From the NCBI RefSeq assembly GCF_002288925.2, contig NW_022098000.1:5490510-5554509 (forward strand): a stretch of DNA of 64,000 nucleotides. The letters run 5' to 3'. The translations under genes and the position numbers were made by a program. The stretch's first letter is position 1; each line of letters begins with the position of its first letter. Below the pieces are notes generated by a model. That model did not search any database and was not told the DNA's origin. It saw only the letters and a program-made list of their open reading frames with translations. Origin of the DNA: Delphinapterus leucas. Taxonomy: Eukaryota; Chordata; Mammalia; Artiodactyla; Monodontidae. Below are positions 35,775 through 47,955 of this stretch, piece by piece.

Positions 35775-35904
35775 GGGAATTCCCTGGCGGTCCAGTGGTT
35801 AGGACTTGGTGCTTTCACTGCTGGGTCCCAGGTTCGATCCCTGGTCGGGGAACTAGGATCCGGCAAGTCTCCCAGCAAGGCCAAAAAATAAATAAAAATA
35901 AATA
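35775..35904 (+). mobile_element. Short tRNA-derived SINE, other subfamily
   Basis: GGGAATTCCCTGGCGGTCCA, then 'tggttaggacttggtgcttt' and 'ggttcgatccctggtcgggg' (a Pol III B-box), ending in a TAAA-rich tail. It shares the head with the CHR copies but has a different body. No clear TSD. Confidence 0.85.
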
Positions 35905-36733
35905 CTGTGTTAACTTCACTTTAACCTTTTATCTGTCAAAAATGTTACAAATATTTGTCTTCACAGTCTGTTGCTTGTCTTTTAAATAGTTGGTGCTGTT
36001 TTATAGATATACATTTTCATTTTTTTAATATTCAGATATTTCAGTCTTCCCCTTTATGCTTCTGGATTTTATGTTATGCTTAAGAGGGTCTTTCCTACTC
36101 TAAGATTTTTTTAAAAACTACTTTGTTCTAGTTCTTGTGTAAGTTTGTGTGTGTTTGTGAGTCATTTAGAAATTCAACTGGAAATTATTTTAGTGACTAT
36201 GTAGAGTAGAAAGTACTTGACTATCATTACAATTCCTTATCCATTGATTGTTAGCCACGTTGATTCTACTATATATTCTACATTTAACATGGATTCCTGA
36301 ATTTTAGTGTTATAATATTTTATTGAGAGAGAAAAACTTCAGGGTAGTTGTCATTCACTTTTTCCTGAACATAAACTAAGCCCTTAAAAAGACGTTTAAC
36401 TACTATTCCATAATAACTGTACAGGTAGATCAGAGAATATTGGGTCATTTCTGCTACATAAAATTACTTGGCCATATAGCTATTGAGAGGTCTCATTTGA
36501 TAATATAAATGTTTCTAGAATTGTCTACAATGATCGATGCTGAAGTAAACGGTGAATAAGATGTGCATCTAGTTTAATGTAAGTCTTTAAATCTAGTTTT
36601 GAGACTTTAATCAATCTACGTTATGCCATTAAAAAACTACTATCTTATTAAAAAAAGGAAAGTTTCTCAATGTAGCATTTCAAAGTTTAATGCACAATTA
36701 AAATAAAACCGTGTCTTTTTTTTTTTTTTTTAG

Positions 36734-36766
36734 CAAGTTCTTGCCTGTGACAGTGTGTTTGCCACC
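36734..36766 (+). other. KLHL31: KLHL31 exon 2 5' UTR and acceptor
   Basis: A run of T (36718-36731) then AG at 36732-36733 forms the acceptor, leaving 33 untranslated bases before the start codon. The start context at 36761-36770, GCCACCATGG, is a perfect Kozak match. Confidence 0.8.
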
Positions 36767-37938
36767 ATGGCCCCCAAAAAGAAGACTATCAGAAAGAACA
36801 AAGGCAACATCAATGAGATGACCATCATTGTAGAAGACAGCCCCCTCAACAAACTCAACGCTTTGAATGGGCTCCTGGAGGGAGGCAATGGCCTTAGCTG
36901 CATCTCTTCTGAATTAACAGATGCTTCTTACGGCCCCAACCTCTTGGAAGGTTTAAGTAAAATGAGGCAGGAGAGCTTCCTTTGCGACTTAGTCATCGGC
37001 ACCAAAACAAAATCCTTTGACGTTCACAAGTCAGTGATGGCTTCTTGCAGTGAGTACTTTTACAACATCCTAAAAAAAGACCCCTCTACCCAAAGGGTGG
37101 ATCTCAGTGATATCGCACCGCTGGGCCTGGCCACGGTCATTGCATACGCCTACACTGGAAAGCTCACTCTCTCCTTGTATACCATAGGAAGCATTATTTC
37201 TGCTGCTGTTTATCTTCAGATCCATACCCTTGTCAAGATGTGCAGTGACTTTCTGATACAAGAAATGAGTGTTGAGAATTGCATGTACATTGCTAACATT
37301 GCCGAAACATACTCCCTGAGAAATGCAAAGGCAGCAGCCCAAAAATTTATCCGGGATAACTTCCTTGAATTTGCAGAATCAGATCAGTTTATGAAACTTA
37401 CATTTGAGCAAATTAATGAACTTCTTATGGATGATGACTTACAGTTGCCTTCTGAAATAGTAGCATTCCAGATTGCAATGAAATGGTTAGAATTTGACCA
37501 AAAGAGAGTGAAATATGCTGCCGATCTTTTGAGCAATATTCGCTTTGGTACCATCTCTGCGCAAGACCTGGTCAGTTATGTTCAGTCAGTACCGAGAATG
37601 ATGCAAGATGCTGATTGTCACAAGCTTCTTGTAGATGCTATGAACTACCACTTACTTCCCTATCATCAGAACACATTGCAGTCTAGACGCACGAGAATCC
37701 GAGGGGGCTGTCGTGTGCTTGTCACTGTGGGGGGCCGTCCAGGCCTTACTGAGAAGTCCCTTAGCAGAGACGTCTTGTATAGAGACCCTGAAAATGGATG
37801 GAGCAAGCTTACAGAGATGCCAGCCAAGAGTTTTAATCAGTGTGTGGCTGTGATGGATGGATTTCTTTATGTGGCCGGTGGTGAAGACCAGAATGATGCA
37901 AGAAATCAAGCCAAGCATGCAGTCAGCAATTTCTGCAG
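36767..37938 (+). CDS. KLHL31: KLHL31, coding exon 2 (residues 1-390 plus part of 391)
   Basis: Kelch-like protein 31, a muscle BTB-BACK-kelch protein. It is known as a CUL3 ubiquitin-ligase adaptor type protein needed for skeletal muscle integrity and linked to filamin-C turnover. The join 36767-37938 with 39655-40387 is 1905 nt: 634 codons plus stop, the same length as human KLHL31 as I recall it. This exon encodes a basic N-terminus ([13 protein letters not shown]), then a BTB domain at about residues 63-168 with the hallmarks [22 protein letters not shown] and AYTGKL. A BACK domain follows at about 173-275 ([13 protein letters not shown]). The first kelch blade starts near 317 ([10 protein letters not shown] and [10 protein letters not shown]). 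The start is the ATG in GCCACCATGG; an upstream in-frame GTG at 36755 is not needed. The donor is TGCAG/GTACTT, and codon 391 (AG|A, Arg) is split across the intron. No frameshift or stop. Confidence 0.98.
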
Positions 37939-39654
37939 GTACTTGCTCTTTTATTAGGAATAGAAATCGTTCAATGTTATGAGGAAATTTCCCTGACATA
38001 GAATGAAATTAATCATTAGCTTAATTCATTGGCTCAGTAAATCAATAATAATAATAATGCCACATTACGTATATGTAACACTTCACATTATATAAAGTGC
38101 ACTCACATATATTATGCATTATAATTTTCCAAATAAGCGAATGAAGCGAGCACGGAAGATATGATGATTCTGATTTTACATGTGAGAAATTTGACACCCA
38201 GAGAAGTGACACCACTAGTAAGTAGAATTCACATTTTCTCATTTCTGGTCAGGGTGCTCTCCACAATACCCTGCCTTTTTGAAAGAAACTGGGTGCAAAT
38301 TTAGTTTTTAACATTAAGTGGTAAGAAAGATTAAAATGATACAAAATTTCTTTTTAAGTGGACTGTTACTGATGACTTCAGATTTATAACTGGCAACTAG
38401 AATGAGATCATTAAAAATGTGGCAGCTAATTAATTTTAAATATTTCTTTAAAAACTGAATACCATCAATATTTTTGATACATGTAAACAAGAGTAAAAGC
38501 ATGATAAATCCTGCAGAAAGTGGAATTCAAATGCATATTATTTTTGTATATTTATAATAAAAAATTAAACCTCCATATACATGAAATGTTCAGAAAGTCA
38601 TGCTTCTATCATGGTAGTGGTTCAAAGGCAAACATAACTAATGAACAAGATCTGAAAATTCATCTAGTAAATCATAAAAAATATTCTTTATTGTTTCATT
38701 ATATGTACATGTGTGTCATTTAAACGAATCCAAACAATTGATTTTTAGCCCTTAATTTATAGCTATGGTTAAGTTTTGATTTGGAGGTGAAATGAGACAA
38801 ATATGAATGAACATCAAACAGAGTCAGTTCTGTGTTTACAATACTTGGAACTATGGAAAGTGTTAGTTTACTATGGGTGCCTTATTTTCCTCCTGCTGAT
38901 AACTACTTGTACTCAAGTCACTGTTTTTGAGGTATTGACTTCAGTGCTTATGGTATAATAATTGTAATGCTGAACACTGAAAAAAATATACCCCTACACT
39001 AAAAAGTCAGACCTACAAATAAGTGCTAGAATATAGAGAAGCATCAAAAGTTAAGGCTTTGTTGATGCACTGGGACATGAGTTCTATTGTTCTCATTATA
39101 AACAGATGACAGAAGACTCAGTGACTTAGCTTTACAGCGGCAATGCCAGGAGAGGTGTGTGAACAAGAAGGGGTTTGTGAGAATGTAGGAACTCAGTCAA
39201 CTTTCTTGATTAAGCCATGAGAATGAGCTAGGGGTGGCTGGTGTCTGAAGATATGTGGAATTGACTTTAATGTGGCCATATTCCCTTCTCCGATTCCACA
39301 AATTCCACCCAGCTTCCACACTTCCTCCACGTGCGCATCCCCTAAATCCTACGGGATGATGGATTTGAATATGAAGGAAAGAGGACTGGAGGTTGGTCTC
39401 AGCGGGGTGGTCTCCCGGTAGCTGCTTTTATAAACGGGAGGAGGGGGAGTCACCTATGCCTGCCCTGCCTTTCCCAAGGGTCACACTTTTTTACTGGTTG
39501 AGAGAGGATTAGCAGCCTCCAGGCGAGGAGCTGCGATGGGTCCCCAGCCTCCTCGCAAGGATAGTGTCGAGCCTCCCACGTCCTGGTTGGCGGCGTCACC
39601 TGGGTTCCCCGGCTGCCGCCCACAAGGCTGTCACACTTGCTCTACCACTTCCAG
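37939..39654 (+). other. KLHL31: KLHL31 intron 2
   Basis: 1716 bases with a GT start (37939-37940) and 'ctctaccacttccag' end (AG at 39653-39654). A degraded reversed MIR lies at about 38050-38225. No SINE or L1 was recognised. The last 120 bases before exon 3 become GC-rich, as the exon is. Confidence 0.9.
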
Positions 39655-40430
39655 ATACGATCCCCGCTTCAACACCTGGATCCACCTGGCCAGCATGAAC
39701 CAGAAGCGGACGCACTTCAGCCTGAGCGTGTTCAACGGGCTCCTGTACGTCGTGGGCGGCCGCAACGCCGAGGGCAGCCTGGCCTCGCTCGAGTGCTACG
39801 TGCCGTCCGCCAACCAGTGGCAGCCCAAGGCGCCCCTGGAGGTGGCGCGCTGTTGCCACGCCAGCGCGGTGGCCGACGGCCGCGTGCTGGTGACCGGCGG
39901 CTACATCGGCGGCGCCTACTCGCGCTCCGTGTGCGCCTACGACCCGGCCCGCGATGCGTGGCAGGAGCTGCCGGCGCTCAGCACGCCGCGGGGCTGGCAT
40001 TGCACGGTGGCGCTGGGCGAGCGCGTGTACGTGATGGGCGGCAGCCAGCTGGGGCCGCGCGGCGAGCGCGTGGACGTGCTAACCGTGGAGAGCTTCAGCC
40101 CGGCCACCGGCCAGTGGAGCTACGCGGCGCCGTTGCCCGTGGGCGTGAGCACGGCGGGCGCCTCGACGCTGCACGGCCGCGCCTACCTGCTGGGCGGCTG
40201 GAACGAGGGCGAGAGGAAGTACAAGAAGTGCATCCAGTGCTTCAGCCCCGAGCTCAACGAGTGGACGGAGGACGACGAACTGCCCGAGGCCACCGTAGGC
40301 GTGTCGTGCTGCACCCTGGCCATGCCCAATCACGTGACCCGAGAGTCCCGCGCCAGCTCGGTGTCCTCCGTGCCCGTCAGCATCTGAACCCGGGGAGCCG
40401 CGGGCTCGCGGGGAGAGAAGATAGGCATCG
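39530..40430. promoter_or_regulatory. KLHL31: Intragenic CpG island over KLHL31 exon 3
   Basis: Dense CpG from just before the acceptor to just after the stop codon, with sharp edges into AT-rich sequence. It is driven largely by codon third positions, so it need not be a promoter. Confidence 0.8.
39655..40387 (+). CDS. KLHL31: KLHL31, coding exon 3 (rest of codon 391 to 634)
   Basis: Completes the kelch beta-propeller. Successive blades show the GG doublets [29 protein letters not shown] and YLLGGWNEG, with the usual Tyr and Trp positions ([22 protein letters not shown]). The protein ends in a Ser-rich tail, [14 protein letters not shown], then TGA at 40385-40387. The reading frame continues exactly from exon 2 (AG + A, then TAC GAT). 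Third-position GC is extreme here and low in exon 2. A few residues (YIGGAYS, LPALS, VALGERV) are more Gly/Ala/Arg-rich than the human protein as I remember it. Long open frames in the other five frames are shadows of this base composition. Confidence 0.98.
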
Positions 40431-43400
40431 CGGTTCAGCAGTGAGCTAAAGGAAAGGAAACTATCTAACATTTACTACAGGGAAGTCTTTTCAGATCCAT
40501 CGAGGCATCTGCCTTGGTGGTTTTCAGTTGCTGGTGTGGCATCATCTACCTCTCTGTCGATTTTTTTTTTTTTTTTTTTTTTCTTTTTTAAGCAAAATAC
40601 AGAGCCGGAGCCAACAAAGGAAAGAAGCCATTTATTTCAGCGGCCACTGGGTGGCAGACAGAACTCGCGGTGGGCACTTCCATCGCGGCATCCTTTCTAA
40701 ACATAGAGCGGTTACACCCACATTTGAGATTGTGCTTCTGCACTTTAATACACACGAAGCCTGTGTGAGTAAGAGATTTCTCGTACAAAAGTTTATTTTC
40801 CTTTCTCTTTTTTTTCTTTAGGAAGTTTAAAATATTCCTTTATAGGCTTCATTTTTAAATGGAAATCAATCTACATCCATAAGGACTTAAGATTTAATTC
40901 TGTGTTTCTATGCAGTTTCTTTACCTATACATGCCTGAGTAAAGGATTTCGAAAGGCATCCCAGGAGAAAATCATAAAGCTTAAGACAAATACTGACGGG
41001 AAAGTAACAGGGATTCCACCCTGGAGCTGACAGGTTGATGCCTTTGGTTTAGCGGTGATACCCTCCTCCCTGCCTCAGGCCCCCAAAAGTATTTCCTATC
41101 ATAAAATCCTTCTCTCAAAGAAGGAACTGACATCAGTCATCTAATTTATAGGCAAATTTAAACCATTTTGTTGTTTCTCCTAGAAGTATTCACATTTTAC
41201 TTTGGTCCCCCATTAAAAGAATTGCAAGTAGTACTCTCACCCTAAACACTACATCAAGATGGTTAAAGGCAACCTTGACCTTCATGTAAGCCCCCAGAAG
41301 AACACCAAATAAAACTCTGTCTGTAAGGATCCTTAACGTATAGCATATGCAGCCTGAAGGTTATGCAACCAATAACAATAATTTGATTTCTTCCAGTCTT
41401 TTAGATGAGTGAGAATGAAGGAAACATTTGGAATTCCTGGATTTGGCAATAGCAGGATGAATGGGTCCCCCTGTTGGTAAATTCTATTGTTTACCAATTG
41501 ATTTCAATCCTGATTTCTTAATTGAAAATCTAACACGTTCATTTTCTATAGAAATGTTAAGATAATATATGCCCATTTGATTATATATTTTTAAAATTTC
41601 ATCTGCTCCAAATTAGCTTTGCAAATTAAACTATATCAGCTCCATATCATTTTTCTTATATGTTCGCCAAGTTTGGAAGCAAGGGAATCATGGCAGTAAA
41701 TGATACATATTTTCCTTTCTTCTAATTTATCCTTTTATTCTTTGATAGTTCACTTGTTTTGGAGAGGAAGGGCCTATAAATTATGGGTTATATGCAAATG
41801 GATTTTGAGAAATAAGACAAGCTATTTAAATGGTGAAACATGACATCTATGACAGTATAACCGGGTTTTCATGAACCCTGTCCTCTCCCACTGTGTGTAG
41901 ATAGGTTATGGCTAGAGTTACAATATTTATATTGAAAATATTTTATTCGAACTGTGAAAAGTGGTTCATATAGTAGTACACTTTGTGGAACAATTTTATA
42001 TCATTGCCCCTTATGGAAAGTTCAATCTCTGGGTATTTAATGGTAACACTCGGGTAAAGGCTAGAACATTGCGGGTTGAGAACAAAACGTTATTAATGTA
42101 AAAACACTGGGCTGTTTCCTAACCCCACACAGGGCAGGAGGAGCTTCTCCAAGTACAGAGCAGATCTGCTCCTTGATTCTTTATTGGCCCAGGCTGAAAA
42201 ATAAACCTGTGTGAGAAACCAGTGTATGGAGCTGGTTATATCACTGAGCTCTTAAGTCACAATGTACAACCTATAGATAGACTTTTGTCCGTGCAGCACC
42301 TGGGTAAAATTAGCTTTTCATTTGTAATAAGTTGTTTAGGACACAACTTCCAAAGCCTATATGAGGGTGACTGTAACATCTTTTAGTTTGGTATAAACAT
42401 ATATTTTCATACAATCGAGAAGCCTATAGCATACCATTAATTTTGAGAGACAAAAGGTGATGTATTATGGATTACAGGTCATAAGTGGGCAAACAGACAT
42501 AATCTCTTGATGCTCACCAAGAGATGTATCTCCCATTGAGATCCTAGAAGTATAAGTGGGGGGCTTAAGGCTGGAATGAAATAAGAATCAATCAACTGTA
42601 ATATTTTATCATGGATGAATGAGGAAAGATGCTGAAACTAGAGGATTTTTCATCTATCAGAGCTTTGTAAAATACGGTGCACAAAAACTCGGCAGTGGCT
42701 TTCTAGAGGTGACCCTGGAGATGTGTTAGAATGGATAGAGCATTTGAAATGACCATTTAACGTAGTTTCTACATTGGTTATCTGAAGACTCACAGTATAC
42801 AAATATTGGGGCTACCCAGGTTCCTGGGTGCATTGCTGCTGTATCTCTTGCTTCAACCATTAGGTCAATAAACAAAGACCAATAGGAATTTGGAATTCCA
42901 GAATTTCTGACATAACAAATTGGAAGGGAGCATGGAACCTAAGGGTGGGTGAAGGTTTTACCTCCTGGAACATCCTGCACAGACTACTGAAAGACATGAA
43001 AATATGCAGCATCAAAATAATGCCTGTCATCTTCCACGTGTCAGTGAAACACACTCTTTAACCCAACTACTGAAGCAGGCACCTCTAGAAAACTTGACGA
43101 CTTCCCCATGTTTTCCAACTGGAAAATTACTTCATTTTCATTACGTTGTAAGCTTACATTCAGTCACACTCCCAAGTCTTAGGAGCCAAGCCGATACCTC
43201 CTTTTATTTTTCTGAAAGCAGAGGACTTGTTATTTTTGTAATACCAGAGTCCTGTGATGAAATAAAAGCATTGGTTCAATGTATCAGAGAAATAGCAGGT
43301 TACCCAGCAGCTGAAATAATAAAACTCAAACTCTCTTTTCGGAGTGGGCCAGAGACCTGACATAAAACTTTCCAGGGAGCCAGCCTGTAGTCTGTCCGTT

Positions 43401-44285
43401 TTTGGTTAGGTTCTTGGTGCCAAGTTGTTAACCCTCCTGCACTAGTTGCTTTCAGTGGCATTGGATGAGTTTTATTTTTACTTCCTATGTTGTAAGAATG
43501 GTTATGAATAAGGAGGTCAGGGATGGTACAGATGAATATAATTCTAAACAAGGATTAGATGGTAGTGGACTGTTATGAGTGAGGAGGTATAATTGAGGTA
43601 AGAAGAATGAGAGAATGTACTGACTGGGTCTGTGACTTAAGGCAGAGGAGCAATTATAGTAAGTGTATTTTACAAACATGCATGTAGATAGAGGTTTGCT
43701 TGGAAATATGTAAGTGTTAAGAGGTCCACATTTTGCTGGTTATCCTGGCCAGATAGCTTCCGAATTCAACAAAGTTACTAGATAAAAGAAACTAAAATCA
43801 CTTCATTTAATTAATGTTTTCCCTGAGTTACAAAGAAGTGAATTTATGTCATCCACTCTGAATGACTCTTCTCTGAATGAGCTAGATTCCCACCCCAGCC
43901 ACTGTTGGATATATTCTCTAGCACAAGGCAGCATTCAAAGGAATTATTTTTCGGTATTTCTTTTCATATTTTAAAAACTATAGACTAGTTTCCTAAACAC
44001 TCCTCCATGGTTATTATGAGAATTAAAGATTCTAAAATATTAACAATTTACCCTCCAGCACATTGAGAGGGTCAAGACCATTTAAATGTCCCTCTCAGGG
44101 AACTTGAAATAAAATACTTGTCTTGAATACTCCTAAAAATCTTTGTATTATTTAGCAAATTTTGGCCCAAAATTTCTTTGTTTGCTTAAGACATTCTTGT
44201 ACTCTATAAGGAACAACAAACTAAAAGGTATGTCGTGTTTGTAACTCCTCTCTATCAATAAAGCTGCATTCAATAAGCGCTTTGT
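40388..44285 (+). other. KLHL31: KLHL31 3' UTR
   Basis: About 3.9 kb from the stop codon to the strongest poly(A) signal. The stretch lacks SINE and L1 copies although both flanks are full of them, as expected for a constrained 3' UTR. It includes a T-run at 40561-40582 and possible alternative AATAAA signals at 41308-41313 and 42200-42205. Length would make a total mRNA of about 6 kb, in line with the human transcript as recalled. Confidence 0.7.
44257..44262 (+). terminator. KLHL31: KLHL31 main polyadenylation signal
   Basis: AATAAA, followed after about 50-80 bases by a strongly GT-rich stretch ('gttctttctgtgatggttgc' and 'ggtgttggtttctttctc'). This is the classic arrangement; cleavage is expected near 44275-44290. 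Confidence 0.7.
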
Positions 44286-44289
44286 CAGT

Positions 44290-46616
44290 GATCAGATATG
44301 GGTAGTTTTGAAGTGTTCTTTCTGTGATGGTTGCGGTGTTGGTTTCTTTCTCTTTTTTTCTCTATTTAGTTTTCCTGATGACTCAGCTCAACAAAACACA
44401 ACAAAAAAAGGAAACGACAAATAACTGAAAAGCTGTTCCAATAACTTGAAGACTAGTGAAAAATAAAAAGGGATAAAGCGTCACTAGTGACTTGCTCTGT
44501 AACTCAGACAGAAGCCTAGGTCTGTCTCTCAGTCCTGACCATGTAGAAGTCATGGATTAAGTGTGGCTTCTCATCTCAGTTCCACCCTGACCACAGCCAG
44601 CCTGGCGCACACTCGGGTTCATCATCATTTACAACAAAACCACTTTTTAGGAAATGAAATTGTGTTGTTATGCAGACCAGCCCTCACAGCCTTTCTCTTC
44701 CACCTCACCGTCCAGATGAGCAAATGATATGGAACAAACATGAGATGCTCAACCTTTGATCTGAGTTAGCAGTAAAGTATTAAAACTCAGTTGAAACCAT
44801 CTTGGTCATTTCTAGAAAATTCTAAACGGCAGAAATACTTGTTCTTAAGGCTCTCCAAGCTGTGTGACCATGTAAAGAGAGTGGATTGGCCTCCAAACCG
44901 AAACAGAAGCCGTGTTCCCAGTTTTGAGCATCCCAGCCAGGGGCCCCAGAGTTTCTTTGTGTTTTCTTTGAACTCTCACAGAATTCCAAGCTTCCCTACA
45001 GGTTAGCACCACCCCCCGCCCCCGCATTCACATACCATCTATCCAACTCATAACATACATGAAGCTATTTCATCCCACTGAAATAATTCCCTTGTGTGTC
45101 AAAGGAACAACCATTTTGCACATGCTGTACTTGGCAAGCTTGATAGAAAGACTAGAGGTGAAAAGACATTCGAACACTCCTCTCGGCTTTCCTCCATCAA
45201 GGTGGTATGGAAGTGCAGTGAAGGTCCATTTCAGGAAAGGGAACAGGCCTTGAGGGAGAGAGATCCAACCCGTGACTCTGTAAACACCTGCTCAGCCCCT
45301 TTGCTTTCCTTTCTAGCCACATTTGCAGGCTGGTCTATGAACCTGGGTATCAGACGCATTACTCCTTATGCCAGCACCAACCTTCCACCCAGTTTCAAAC
45401 CAAACCTGCTCTTTAGGGAGTGGCGCGGAAGAGGAGGCACTTTTCCTGAACCTTTGGACAGGCACATTAGCCTCAGGTTAGCCTAAAGATCCTATGGGTC
45501 TTCTTTCCTTATCTCTTTCAGAGAAATGCCTTATAAAGTCAGGCCGACTCATACTGACCTCCCATTCGGACTTTGCCTTGTTGTTCAATCATGGCTATAG
45601 AAGTGATTGCAATCTTCAAAAAGGAGGCCCTTGTAAATTACCATTATTTAGCCCAGAAGGGGTGATATACCAAAATGGAAGAAGCAAGACCTTGATTATA
45701 CTAACAAACATTTCTCCCACTGCACCCCCTTCCCAAGCATTTCAACACGTACCCAAAGGAGGGAAGTGTCCAGTGACACAATTGGAGAACTTGGACGCCC
45801 TTTATCTGGCTGTCTTTGCTTTGTGCTCATGTTTAGGTTATCACCACCGGCTCCACATTCAGAAATTCTCTTTCCATGTTGGGGATACCTTTCCCCCTCA
45901 ATGATAGGTGGAAACTGAGCAGGTGGGCCAGGTATGGAGGTGATTTATGTCTATTTTTGGTGGGCCAGGTATGGAGGTGATTTATGTCAATTGCATCTAC
46001 ATCACTTTGGCCGGAAGTAGGCATACGGCCCTACCCAGATGCAAGGGAGCTGGGGAAGGATGTCTTCATGTGACACCGGGAGGAAAAAGAAAAATTTTCA
46101 TCGAGGATTGTCTCTGCACAATGAAGGATTACATTCTGGAAGCCGTAGCTCTCATCTCCCTCCCTGGCTGTCCACGGAGCAAGGAGCTTGCCCAGCGAAC
46201 CACCTTCCTGCACCACACCCCTAGGGATCCGCTCACACTACACAGGGCTCTCCCCCACCGCCAACCCCTTGCCCGGGTCATAAGTCTTGCACTCATCTCC
46301 CCTGTTATACCTTGCCTTTCCCCTTCTGAAGGACAAGCCCAGACAACTCTTGCAGCCTTTTCTCAATTCAGGGCCCTTACAGGTCTACAGCATACATTAA
46401 ATGGGTTCTGTAAGCCTTGGGTATCTGCATAAATCCGGTTCTAATGAACTCAAGGAAACTCGTCTAATATCACAAGCCCCACACACACACCTCTGCCCCC
46501 CTGGGTCTCCCTGTCCCTCTACTTCTAGAAATGCTCTACACTCTTCTTGATTTTACCTCTTCTAAGGCAATATGGACTGTAAAGTCCACATCTGTGACTA
46601 AATTCCTAATTCAGTT
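44290..46616. other. Unassigned intergenic sequence with two open frames
   Basis: No repeat family recognised across 2.3 kb. Frames of 136 codons (45494-45904, +) and 161 codons (45947-46432, +) stand out for their length in ordinary-composition DNA. Neither product is recognisable and neither has a good start context. A 30-bp direct repeat with 37-bp period lies at 45922-45988. Confidence 0.5.
45922..45988 (+). repeat. Short direct duplication, 37-bp period
   Basis: GGTGGGCCAGGTATGGAGGT plus GATTTATGTC occurs at 45922-45951 and again, identical, at 45959-45988, with 7 bases (TATTTTT) between. Confidence 0.95.
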
Positions 46617-46790
46617 ATACATATATATATGCATATATAAAAATATATATATTCTTTTTCAGATTCTTTTCCAACATAGGTTATTATAAGATATTGAATA
46701 TAGTTCCCTGTGTTATACAGTAGGTCTTTGTTGTTATCTATTTTATATATAGTAGTGTGTATCTGCTAATCCTAAACTGCTAATTTATCT
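46617..46790 (-). mobile_element. L1 3' end fragment
   Basis: 'ctttttcagattcttttcca', 'atagttccctgtgttataca' and 'gtaggtctttgttgttatct' are reversed L1 3' UTR landmarks, next to a TA-rich stretch. Confidence 0.85.
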
Positions 46791-47176
46791 CTCTCCCCTC
46801 CATGCATCGATTCTTAATCACCACAGCAAGAGAGGATTCCTCAGGGACAGAGGGAGAAGGAAATTGAAATGATTATAGTCTGCCCCCCAGGTTTTCTTCC
46901 CTAACCTTTATGAAACTTTTCCATTTATTCCAGGCTTGAAGTTGAGAAGTGTTTTATTCTATCACAATTCTGCATATGGGTAACAAAGAAAATTCTTCAT
47001 GCAAAAAGAATCCTTGTTTAGCAAATGTTCACTGGCCTAACTGTGCACCAGGCACATTGCTGTAATACATCGTGAACATGATGCTGTGTTCCCCCAGGGA
47101 GAGTGAGGAACCAGAACCCCCATGGGGTGACCGATGCCTGAAACACACATTTAGATCAGGCAGAGCCAACCATACA
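46791..47176. other. Intergenic sequence, nothing recognised
   Basis: 'gttcactggcctaactgtgc' followed by 'accaggcacattgctgt' suggests a trace of L2 or MIR at about 47025-47065. No gene. Confidence 0.4.
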
Positions 47177-47741
47177 AAGCACAATTAAATTTTTTTTGAA
47201 TTTTATTTTATTTTATTTATTTTTTTATACAGCAGGTTCTTATTAGTTATCCATTTTATACATATTAGTGTATATATGTCAGTCCCAAACTCCCAATTCA
47301 TCACACCACTATCCCCCTGCCACCTTCCCCCCTTGGTGTCCATACGTTTGTTCTCTACATATGTGTCTCTATTTCTGCCCTGCAAACCGGTCCATCTGTA
47401 CCATTTTTCTACGTTCCACATATATGCATTAATATACGACATTTGTTTTTCTCTTTCTGACTTACTTCACTCTGTATGACAGTCTCTAGATCCATCCATG
47501 TCTCTACAAATGACCCAATTTTGTTCCTTTTTATGGCTGAATAATATTCCATTGCATATATGTACCACATCTTCTTTATCCATTCGTCTGTCGATGGGCG
47601 CTTAGGTTGCTTCCATGACCTGGCTATTGTAAATAGTGCTGCAATGAACATTGGGGTGCATGTGTCTTTTTAAATTATGGTTTTCTCTGGGTATATGCCC
47701 AGTAGTGGGATTGCTGGGTCATATGGTAATTCTTTTATTAG

Positions 47742-47955
47742 TTTTTTTTTTGTTTTTTTTGTTTTGTTTTGCGGGCCTCTCACTGTTGTGGCCTCTCCCG
47801 TTGCGGAGCACAGGCTTTGGACGCGCAGACTCAGCGGCCATGGCTCACGGGCCTAGCCGCTCCGCGGCATGTGGGATCTTCCCGGACCGGGGCACAAACC
47901 CATGTCCCCTGCATTGGCAGGCGGACTCTCAACCACTGTGCCACCAGGGAAGCCC
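47742..47955 (-). mobile_element. CHR SINE nested in L1
   Basis: T-rich (TTTTG)n tail, then 'gcgggcctctcactgttgtg' to 'gtgccaccagggaagccc'. It interrupts the L1 text between 'atatggtaattcttttatta' and 'tttttagttttttaagga'. Confidence 0.93.

Larger units (their letters stand above)
26651..36733 (+). other. KLHL31: Presumed KLHL31 intron 1
   Basis: About 10 kb between the donor at 26651 and the acceptor at 36732-36733 (a long poly(T) then TTTAG). It holds old MIR and L2 pieces and several younger L1 and SINE insertions listed separately. A 52-base exon-like segment lies at 30815-30866. No protein-coding gene was recognised on either strand. The limits depend on the exon 1 proposal being right. 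Confidence 0.45.

Noticed and set aside
35775..35904. tRNA gene
   Set aside because: It has a Pol III B-box-like segment, but the sequence is a tRNA-derived SINE and cannot fold into a functional tRNA cloverleaf as read.
36755..36769. Alternative upstream start (in-frame GTG) for KLHL31
   Set aside because: The ATG at 36767 has a perfect Kozak context and gives the expected 634-residue protein.
39596..40471. Long frames of 130-270 codons overlapping KLHL31 exon 3 on both strands
   Set aside because: They are shadows of the GC-rich third positions of the real frame, which alone shows kelch motifs and joins in phase to exon 2.
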